A DNA stretch of 60,000 bases, taken from Cristatella mucedo (lineage: Eukaryota > Bryozoa > Phylactolaemata > Cristatellidae). The stretch covers positions 705,001 through 765,000 of the forward strand of contig WPIO01000143.1 of the NCBI GenBank assembly GCA_009760855.2, written 5' to 3'. The notes below the pieces were generated by a model. The model was not told the origin of the DNA, ran no database searches, and was given only the letters and a program-made list of their open reading frames with translations. Both the position numbers and the translations under genes were made by a program. Shown piece by piece: positions 9,778 to 20,875 of the stretch (its first letter is position 1; each line of letters opens with the position of its first letter).

Positions 9778-12700
9778 GTGAGTGTGTAAGCTGGGCTACA
9801 AGTAAAAGTGCCAAAGCTCAACTTGGATGGCTTACTTAGTGGCTCGCTTGAAATGCAACACGATGGAATTGAGTTCCAAGATTGTAGGGCGCCAGTGCAC
9901 GATGTAAAGGTATACACCGCCGCAGCAACTACCGAGTGAATACACGAAAATGTCACCTGACCACTATGCACTCGAATGCGTCGGCCGACTGCTGACCGCA
10001 GGTGTACTGCAGTAAAGCATTTGAAGCCACCCAAAGAGAGCTAAATCTCGTTTATATATCTAAAACTAATTTAGGCTGAGATTGAGGCATGCTGACTGAT
10101 TCGCCATAATGACTGGGTTCAGTTCTACTTTAGCGAAAGACGCCAGAGTGAAAATGTGAATAACTCGCAGTCATATAGGTTCCCTTGAAGAATAGGGTAG
10201 TTGAGGTGCAGGCCTTTGTGTTGGTATTCTCTGTATCTCCTGGTTAGCTGTTTGAACAGCTTCATTCACTTAGCGGCAGAAGAGCGTCGGCTGATACAAC
10301 CCCACTTGCAGTGGCCAATAAAGGGTTGCCTGCTGCAGGCCTCGAACCCACGACCTGGGTCGTGAAGAGCAATCACCTCAGCCCTCCCTGGGCTAAGAAC
10401 CAGGGGTCTAAGCCTTAGTCCTCATCTAACTCACTTAATTTCCCCGACTACCCGCTTCGAAAAAAATTGCATTTAGATGGTTGCTACATTCCTGTAGCTT
10501 AACGATGGTGGAATAAAAGTAATGGCTATGGACATTCCTGGTGTCACCTGCAAGTGGGATAAACAGATCCCTAAGATTAACTCAATGAGCAGCATTTTCC
10601 TGACGCCTGTATGTCATATAGACATACTATTCTAAAATTAGATGTCATTAGATAAGCGAATAGTTCCTCCGTCGTAGATCGGCGTATCGTCGCTTCCACG
10701 ATTCTTACGCAACGACAACTACTCTCGGGATGCCGACTATGGCTTACCCTTTTCAGCGGCCCTGAGCTGCTACTTCCATGCAACTCACTACCTCAACTGC
10801 TCTCCCGACTCTACTATGCTTCTCACTTTCTCCTTGTTGTGTGAGATGAAGTCTGTTGGCTACCGAATGCGTGCCGAAATCCGCTTAGGCTGTGAGTGCG
10901 CTATACAAAACTCTCCGGCGTAACACCCACATTGTCTGTGTGACTTTTTGGAGTTACAGACGGAGATACATTACATAAGGCACATCACCAAAGTATGGGT
11001 CTGTTCAGGTGAGCGAACGGCAGCCGAACTAGTTCGCACATTTGGTCCTTCGCGTCTAGATTACTGCAATTTCGCATTTACAGAACTCCCGGTGCGTGAC
11101 CTTGATCGTCTGCAACTGTTGTAAGCTCAGCAGCTCGTTAGGTCTGTCATCAGCGGCTTAGCCGCCACATCTCATCTGTCGTGCTTCAACTACGCGCCAA
11201 CTGCTCCGTCAAGAATTCAATCCATTTCAAGATCCTCCCACAGGCTTTAGCATAGGCGTGACAGCCTTCCGCACGACCTGCCGCCGTTGGCCTGTGCAGC
11301 CCGACCAGTCTCTCCTGGCTCCAGCACATAGGACTGCATTCGGGAGCCTCGCCCGCCGGTCAAGCCCCGCCTACACCGCCCTCTAGACAGCTGCATGCGT
11401 CTCGGGATCTAGTCCTCTTTTCCCTCTCTTAACTCCTCCCTCCGAAAGCCATCGTATTCCATGCATGCACTGTTTTTGCACTGTAAAGTCAATTTTCATC
11501 CCGAAACTGCCCGACAGGTGGCGGCAGTCTGTGGGAAATGAATGTCCCCCACAGATGCCGGCCAATGCATGGACTGGGGCCGGACTGTCGAGTCATCCGC
11601 CGAGAGCCGTCGTCGGCCCCCTCCACCACTCGAGAGCACCACTCGAGGCTGCTTAGGCAGTCCGAGCCCTCGTAGGGCGTGCTCCCAGCGCTCGCAGGCT
11701 CCACTGAGTCTTATTCCCTCGCAGTAGGTCGCTAGCACTCGCGCGCCAACTTCCCTGCTCCTCCAGTCACGTGCTCTCGCACCAATCGCGTGCTACTCAC
11801 CATTTCGTTATTGTGACGTCTCTCTCATTAAATCATTAAAGTCTCCGCTCGTGTTCTATGCGTACAGGTCCGCTTCGGGGAACATGTCTTTTTTGTTAAG
11901 GTGTGATTTTCATGCACAACCGTGCATGATTTAGGGCATGTTCCTCGCCAGTAGTCTTCATAATCGGTAGCCGCGTGTGGTTCCGTGTTTTCTTCAGCAC
12001 TCCATTTTCTTCTTAAGCTCTAGGCGGACTACTTACTCGCTTTTAGATGCTATCGATATCGTGCATTACGAGTACCATATAAGATATAAGTACTAGTACT
12101 TATATCGTGCGTTACTAGTACTTCTCTCACGGGCGCTGATTCGTTTGCAGCGAGTTTTAGCTACCGAATTTCACACCGTCCATAACCCTCCCTGTATGGT
12201 TAGAAAGACTTGCAATGAGCTAGAGTTTTAGAAGTCTAGACGGGATGTGCTAAATGTTATTAAATATATATACATATATAATATTAAATTATATTAAATA
12301 TAATTAAATATCATTACATTTACTATTATTTATTATTTATTCAATGCTCTAACTTGATTACGGCGCCGTTGTATAAAAGCGCACAGATTTTCGACGCATT
12401 TCGCAGCTGAAAAATGGCAGGCCGAATTGACTGCGGAGCAGCTGTGCTCGTCTTTCGAACGGATACTTTGAAACCTGATTCCGTCATTTATAGGCTACAG
12501 GCAAGATGCTGACTTGGCCATTTTTAGCGCGAACTTCCAGGGTTTCTGATTGAAATTCGGTTTTCCCATACTTATTACGGCATTCTAGTTGGCATTCAAT
12601 TTGAGGTAGCTTCCATCCATGTGCAAACTGCGGCAATACTAGCTGCAAGGAAGCTAAGAAAGTGACGTGCTTCTTGACTGATCTGGAAGAATCCATGCAG

Positions 12701-15700
12701 CCACAGCTGAGTCTGACTTTGAAGTGAAATGTAAGCCAATATTGTGCTCGGCAACGACGCCGGCATGAGAGAGATATAACATAGATCTTCCTGAGAAGAA
12801 CGTCCGGAGGAGTTCTGAGCCGTCCCGGCCCTCACCTGTTGAAATCGCGGTGCAATCACTGCATGCAGTGAGTGACATGGCGCACCGGAAGACACACCCG
12901 AAGACGCTTAGAAATGCCAGCCGAACGAGCCGCTGCGAGCGGCACGCACCGATGACGCCACTGACGAAGCCTGTCAAATGTCATCGATGACATTGGGTCC
13001 CGTAAGAAAGGGAAAAGAATGGCTCGCACCTTACGGTCATTGCTGAAGTCTTAACGTGGCTCAGCTGCTAGACGATTCATTCGCCGACAGGCAGACCAAT
13101 GCCGAATGAGATGACGCCGTGTTGAGAATATCTCCTCATTTACGGTCCAAGTCAGAAGTCGAAATTAAATCTGGTTACATCACTAAATATTGCGCAGCTC
13201 ACAAGGCCACTTACTTTTTACTAGTTGAAATTTACTGCCGCAGTTTGTTGGAAATATCCTTTCATTCCACTGTATTTGCACACGGCGGGTTGGGGCCGCC
13301 GCCGGGCGGCTACCGGCGCAGGCCGACTCACGTTTGACCGTCTACTTCGCGCTGGTGGTAACAGGGGACATATTTCCGCGCAGAAAAGCTTTGCAAAATG
13401 TGCTCGCCGAGCGTATCGTCTCGATCCGCATCCAGAATTCTGTCGAAAGTCTCGCAACTCGGTGCAATAGACTCGCGACGTGCACCTGATCGTGGCGAGC
13501 ACGCACCCCCTAAAGACTTTCCTCGTTCGGAACCGTAGTAGTGGAGCATTTCTTTAAGAAAAGATTGAGATTTCAGAAGATTCAGAAACGATTCAGATTT
13601 AAAAAGGATTCAGGTTTCAAAAGACTTGGGAAGAGCGCCCTGCTAAGCGCAGGCGTAAACGCCGCTTTAAGTAGTCTGTCTGCGTTTGACGTTAAGGTTT
13701 AAGGACTGCAATGGCGTCAACTCCCGGAAGCGCGCGGAAATTTCTTTTCATTCGCCAACTGCTGTCCCGCCGATCGGACCCGAAGCGAACTCGCAGCAAG
13801 AAAGCGAGTCGTTTATTCGATTCGACTGAGCAGTAAAATCACTCCGCGTCCAAATCACTTCGGCGGAGCAGCATTCGTGTACTCATTTCTTCATTGAAAA
13901 CATCGCACACGTTCAACGTCGCCTGTACGTCTCAGTCTCGGTTGCGAGTATCGAGCTGCAACGGGCGACTTTCTTAACAAATAAATTCTTCGCGGTCTCT
14001 GTAGATGGCGGCGCCCGCAGTTAAGTCCAGAGATCTCGCGAGAGACCAACTAGCTTACGTTCCGTCTCCCGTCTGCATTGGCTGCCGGACTGCAGCTCTA
14101 CCGCAAGTCGGGTTTTCAATGCTTCAATTGACGAAGGGCTCGTTCCAATGCCTTTTACCTTGGCAGTTGCCATCTAAGAATATTTAATAATGCCCAGGTT
14201 GGACTCTGACGACGACGATCCCGTTGCTAGCTATCGCAGCCCAGTCCCTCCTCCTCTTTTTCCTTTTTCTCAAATATTGTCGCTAACAAGATTGTCGCCA
14301 AGCAGCTCGCGGAAAGCGTCGACACCACTATGTATTATCTTGAACAATTAAAGTCGCTATAGGCAACACCGATCCATTTAAGCTGCCATCTTCCGCGATA
14401 CCGTCCACATTACGGACGGGCGTCGCTGCTTCCAGTCTACCTATCAGCGGCGTTCGACACCACTGGTCGCAATAGCCTACTTTAACAGCGGCGAAAAACG
14501 AGCCGTTTGTCGGACGAGTCTCTGGCGTCTGGTTCAAATCGCACGATCGCCGATTCCGATTATACTCAGCTGTCCTTACCATTCAAAAGGAAGCGAAAAA
14601 CGCAAATGTTTCTCGAAGCATCTGCTTGGCTCTTGTAACATGTTCTTTATGTGCTTATAATAATAATAATAATAATAATAATAATGCACTTGATAAAGCG
14701 CCTTCAGAGAACTTAATCTCTCTCTAGGCGCTTTACATTTGCTGCAAAGGGAAATGCAATTGAATGGTGAGTAAAATCATGCTTGATACACAAACAAAAT
14801 GAATAATATGGTTAGGGGTGACATGCACAGGGTCAGTATGCAAATGTGGTTAGTGGCAGCATGCACAGTGTCAGCACGCGTAAGCACACCAAGGACGAAT
14901 CACAGGCACCCACTAAATGCTGCTTGCTGACACTGTGCATGCCAAAGCTAACCATATTTACATGTTAACACTGACCATCTAGCACTAACCATTCGATCGT
15001 GTTTCCTTTTCAGCAATTTATAAATAATCTGGAAAGAGACTAAGTTCTGGGAGGGTGCTAAGCAAATGTATCATTAATATTATTATTTCAGCCGAGCTGG
15101 TTTGGTCCAGTGGTTAAGGTGTTCGCCCCGACCGAGGTCTGGCTGAGGTCATGAAATCGAGCCCCGAGGCATATGTGAAGCGCCTGAATGGAGATTAAGT
15201 TCTCTTGGGGCGCTATATACATGAATTATATATTATCATATTATTATTATAACCATAAAGATTGGCTGCAGTGACTGATAAACTGAGCACTTGCCTTACA
15301 GGCATTTGATCATGGGTATCGGCCAATTCTTAAGCTAGTCAACGATGCAGGCTAAATCCTACTTACAGAAAACCCAAAGCACACTTCTGGACTAAGATAC
15401 TACATTTTTCAGTAGTGTTGCTGTAGCGCGACTGCCATCTTGGGCGAGTAATTTAGTAGTCTTAACACGCACCTGTTTATTGCACCATTGATGAGTCTTT
15501 GTGATTCTTCTTTCGTGTGCATATACCGGCTCACACTGCGCACTTGCGGATGCTCCAACCTAACATTTGATAATATAGTTAGGTAATTCATTTATATAGC
15601 GCCCCAAGAGAACTTAATCTCTATTCAGGCACTTCACATATGCCTCAGGGCTCGAGCCCCACGACCTCGGCCTTGATCTTGGTCCTCGGGCGAGCACCTT

Positions 15701-18700
15701 AATCGCTGGACCAAACCAGCTCGGCAAAATTTAATGCTTTCCATACAGTATCTGTAAATTGCCAAGAAAGAGATTCAGTTCTCTGGTGGCGCTATTCAAA
15801 TGCATTATCATTATCATCGTTAATAATATAGTATTAGGGTCTTCTTTGGCGAAGCGCTCGGCGTATGCGCGTCTTATTCTAGCGATCGAACTCCTGCAGC
15901 TGTTCATTGCGTTCAATTCGCCCCCTATTCAATTCTATTCTATTCTATTCTATTCAATTCGCCCCCTATTCAATTCTATTCAATTCTATTCTATTATATT
16001 ATTCTATATTCTATTATACTATTCTATATTCTATTCGCCCCCTACCCAGCTGCTCAAGGACTGCGGCCTACGGCGGCGGCCCGCTTAGGATCTTGCTTGC
16101 GCCTTGGTTCTGCAGAGACTGGACTGCGGCAGTTCGGTTTTGGTTCGGCTACCAAAGTGAGCCGCCACGTTTCTACAGCCGGTGATGATTATGCACGCAA
16201 GGTCAAGGTCGCCAATCCTAGAGATTCGGCCGCCGCACATGCTTCCTTTGCTGAAGGAACTTCGTTGGCTATTGTCGATTAAAGTATGTAGAGCGAAATT
16301 CGTACTCCGATCCACAAGGTGCGGCCGCCGTGACTTGGCCCCTTCATTCCTGGCTGGATTGCGGCATCAGTTGCAGCCTCCGTGTGCACCCAGGTTCTAT
16401 ACGGACCACGAATTACCTCTTCCAGTCGTAGGCTTATCGACCGCTGGCGATACAAGCTTTTGCTCTGCAGGTCCTAGTCCTTGGACTGCGAAGCTTGCTG
16501 TCACAATTCTTAAGCAACAGTGCCTTACCTCCTGTTGCCGACTGTGGCGAATCTTCGTCTTGAGTCGTCCCACGCTGCTACGTTGCACGCCGTTTACTCC
16601 TTCGACCGCCCTTGCGAATCAGCTGTGCTTCTCGCTTTCTCTCTGATGCGTACGATGAAGTCTTCCGGCCTTGCGCGCATGCGCAGCAGCAGCCGCTTGT
16701 TCTTGGGGTCGCTCTGCAGAAAAAGTCGTCGGCGTAACGCCCGCTTAGTTCATAAAGGCTTCAGGGAATTACAGGAGGAGATACGTAAGCGTGCCTTTTT
16801 TACCCGGAGTACTTTAAGCGCAGGGCCGCAGGTGTCCGCACTTCAGATGTTGGATTCGCGAATTCCAGTAATACAGCAGGCAACCCTTAATTATCTGCAA
16901 CTGCTGCAAGTGCAAGGTGAAGGCCGCTCTGCGAATCTTCTCCCGCTTCGTACAATAGCAAGAAAAGTAATAATAATTATTATTATAATAATACATTTGA
17001 TATAACGCCCTCGGGGAACTCAACATGTTGCTAGGCACTTTGCATTTGTATCATTAGTATTACTATTGTGCCGGAAACTTAATGATGGCGGAGACAACTA
17101 CTTATACATCTCGCGGCGCTTTCTGCTGCACCACCGCGCATCATGGCGTGTTTTGATTCGGCGCCTGCTCTCTATTTTGTGTTTAATGATTAGTATGTGG
17201 CTCCATATAAGTTTTGAAATGTATGAGTGCAATTCAACGATCTACGTGCAGATGAGTGTCAAGAAACATCGTATGGCTACGAACCATTCTACCGCTGCTA
17301 AATCGGAGTTCGATAAAAGCGAACCGAGAGGACTCCTTGGTCCGATTGGAAGTCACTTAATTGCTCGCTGAGTTTTCAAAGTCTGCAAGTTGGTGTATGC
17401 TTAGCTAATACGTAGATCTGCTGTATTTCGCCCAACGTACGCCACAAGCAGTCACAAGCCGAATGCAAAGCAGACGGCCTGGATGGTCGAGACGCTGCAA
17501 TAGATGAGCATGGTAAGCGTCCCAGTCGCAATCGCCTGAGCAACGGTGACTGAAATTTTGCTCCGCCTCGTATTTGGTGCTCTAATAGTGTTCTAGTTTT
17601 AGGGTAAGCCTTACGAGATGGGATTACGCGAAAGCCATCCGCCCTTATCCTCCCAAGTGAAGCGGTAGCGACCTCTGTCAGGTGACCTCTGTCAGGTGAC
17701 CTCTGTCAGTTGACCTCTGTCATGTGACCTATGTCGGATGACCTCTGTCGGATGACCTCTGTCTGATGACCTCTCTCGGATGACCTCTGTCGGGTGACCT
17801 CTGTCGGGAGACTTATGTCACGTGACCTTTGTCGTGTGACCTCAGTTGAGTGACCTCTGTCAGGTGACCTGTTAGGGAAGCCCAAGTGTGCCAGAAGAAG
17901 CATCGAAGGCCTCGCTCGAAGGCCTCGCTCGAAGGCCTGCTAAGCCGAAAAAAGCAGCTACAACGAAAGCCGCAAAGAAAGCGCGGAGAGAATACGCGGT
18001 TAGAGGGATTCAAGTTAGAGAATGACGACGCGGAAATGCTAAAAATGGAGACGGTTACCACTAACGGTAAGTGTTGGCATTCTTTTTGTTATCCTGGCCG
18101 AGAACGTCCTTGATTTAAGGAGGGGCGGTGAAGCGTGTGCACGATTAGTCCTTCGGGTTGCAACAGTGTTGGAGACTGTTTGAGATTCATACATTATAAC
18201 TAACGCGAACCGGATATGCTGAAATCTCAGATTTCGACTGTGCGACAATTCCGCGCTGAACGATGATTGGTCAGTTGTGCTTCGAGTTGTGCCATCGGAG
18301 TCTCGCTCATGGATGGCGCAGCGGTGCTGGTGCGGCCGGTCTCGATGGCTTGGGGATTAGGCCGCTCTGTGTTACAATGACGCGGACTTGTTAGCAGTAT
18401 ACTCTCTTTCGTTCCAGGCTATGGTAACATCGCGCCCATCACTACCTGGGGCCGTTTTGTTTGCATACCGTACGCCATCTTGGGCATATCCGGCTACTTC
18501 ATACTTCTCGCCGAGTTCGCTCCCGTCGTCTCGGGCGCGCTGAAAGCCATCTACAGCGCGTGCTGCTGCTTGGGATGCTTGCGAGTGCGCAGGCGCGAGA
18601 AGCAGGTGAGGGCTGAGGCAGCGGCGGCAACGGGTTGAATAAAGCTTTGGCTACGGCTTCCCGAAAGGCGGAACGACATCTAGTCTTCTGCTACCGACTA

Positions 18701-20816
18701 GGGCACATCCCGTCCAGCTGTCCTGAGGTGCCACTTCTGTGCTTATTTATATCTCTACCACTCTCCTGACTCAGTCATACTTCTCTCGCTTTCTCTTTCT
18801 TCCGTGAGACAAAGTCTGCAGGAATTCCGAGACCGAAGGAGTACCGAAAGCCGCGCAGGCTTCGAATGCTTTCTATACAACACTTTCTTGCGTCGTAACA
18901 CTCGCGTAGTCGTTGTGGCTTTGCGGAGTTACAGATGGAGTACACATTAAAAGCGCCACCCCACGCGCTAACTCACGCATGACGTGCCGCGGAGGACCGC
19001 CTCTGCAGCCGCCGCATTACGTATGGCGGCTGCTGCCCTACGATACTCTCTCGACTCAGCAACGCCGTCACGCTTTCTCTTTATTGCGCGAGGTCGGGCC
19101 GCCGGAAATGCGCACCGGAAGCCGCTCGACTTCGCCCAGAAAGCTCTCCGACGTACTATCTACCTGCTCTATACGTCTATACGGCGACGCACAGAAAATG
19201 CATTCTTACCTACACGTCCTGCACGCACTTCATTCATAATATATTCATTCACAACGCACGCACGCATTACACATTACAGAGACACGCGTGAGCGCCAGGC
19301 GTCGGCGGCGGCGGCCGAGCCACTCTAAAAGGAAACCTGACCGCCGACCTGCCACTGATCGCTGCCGCGAGCGGATTTCGCTGGGCGACTGCAAGCGGCT
19401 GCTGCAGCTGTCATGCGCGCACGGTCTGTACGGGTCAGCCCCGACCTAGCCGTCACTTTACCTCACTCAACGTCACCTTTCTCTTACGTCTTACCGTCTT
19501 TTCCTTTCGCGCTAGGCTGTCCCGGAAGCGGACTCGCTCGCTCTTCGCCAGCGCGTTTCGCTCTCTCGCTCTCTCGCCAGTTGGCACGCTCGTTCGTCTG
19601 CCGCCCAGAGCTCGCCGAGGGCCGTCGCCGCCGCCGAGCTGCCTGGGCCGAGGCACGCAGCCGAGTCGGCGGACGCGGCAAGCCCAATCGAGATCGACCG
19701 CGTCGGCGAAGGCCGCTCGACGACGACGGAGGCGACGGAGCTTCGCTCGCTGGAGCCGGCGCGGCCGCCGATCGGCGGCGCTGCCTGCGTTCAGAGCGAG
19801 GCCCTTCCCAGCGTCGGCGACGGCGCCGAGGCGGTGGCGCGAAAGATTGCTTCGCCGACCGACGACGGAATTTCGGTCGGCGAAGCTCGGTCTCCGGCGA
19901 CGGGCGGCGACGGCGAGCCTCCGCCTCCGCCCCCGCCGCCGCTGACGCAACTGCCTGCACCCGACTTCGCCGCTACGTCTGCCGCCGCTGAGCTTCGAGT
20001 AGAGAGGCGCGAGGAGAAAGTCGCCGAGCTGCGGCAGCAGCAGCAGAGGCTGCGGCAGGCGGCGGCAGCAGCAGAGCAGGAGGCACACGTCGAGGACGAT
20101 CAGCCAACTATTCCGCTCATCTTCTGCTTGGGCATTTTCGCAGGTGAACAGACCCTCGCGCTTGCGTGAATGAATGCCCTTGTCGAGCTCTCGGCAATAA
20201 CCAGCGCTGATGGAAACGGGCGGCGCTGGGCGGTAGTGCCAGGCCGCCGTCCGGCTTAGCCCTCGACGCGGGTTCAAGTCGCGCGGCGCCATTAAGGATC
20301 TTCTGCCGCCATGTTCATGGGGCTGCTGGATCGGGGCTTATAACTTCACTTCGCCCCAACCGCCTTAGGTACAAGTAGCTGCATAACGGGGAGGGGGCTT
20401 CGAGAAACTCGCACGTGCCTCAGCTAGCCGCAAGCTTCCACCCTATGGTTCGGGGCCCCGCGAGCGAACGAGCGAGCGATAACTAACCCGGCCGCTCGAC
20501 CTCGGATACGAGCATATGTCCTTTGGCGGAATCTCGGCGCTCGCTTGCAGCACTCCTCGCCGTCGGAGGCGTGCTCTTCCAGCGCTGGGAGGGCTGGCCG
20601 CTCAAGGACGCCGTCTACTTTTCCTTCGTCACGCTGTCCACGATTGGCTTCGGCGACTTTGTACCGGGCACGAACAAGCAGCGAGCGACGACGACTGTTT
20701 TCGGCGCCCTGAGCGGCCTCCTGTTCATCTTTTTCGGCCTCACCGTCATGTCGGTCCTGTTTGACCTCATGATGTTCGCCATAGCCAGCCACATCCGGTG
20801 GCTGGAGAAGAAGTTG

Positions 20817-20875
<59 letters not shown>

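Larger units (their letters stand above)
9778..18417 (+). other. K2P-A first visible intron (8.6 kb)
   Basis: The intron runs from donor GTGAGT to acceptor CTTTCGTTCCAG. It holds many retroposon copies listed separately. Stretches at 11300-12050, 12830-14650 and 17060-17660 show no recognisable gene. The GC-richer part at 11.25-11.85 kb has short overlapping frames only. Confidence 0.8.

Noticed and set aside
17668-17872. CRISPR-like array
   Set aside because: The repeats are 12 bp and contiguous without spacers, in an animal genome; it is a minisatellite.
19453-20292. 279-codon minus-strand frame opposite the K2P-A loop exon
   Set aside because: It is a shadow from very high GC content. 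The plus strand has consistent splice sites, phase and M3 sequence; the minus frame has no known domain.
20190-20300. GC-rich SINE-2 copy in a K2P-A intron
   Set aside because: Only a B-box-like GGGTTCAAGTC is clear; the rest does not align well enough.
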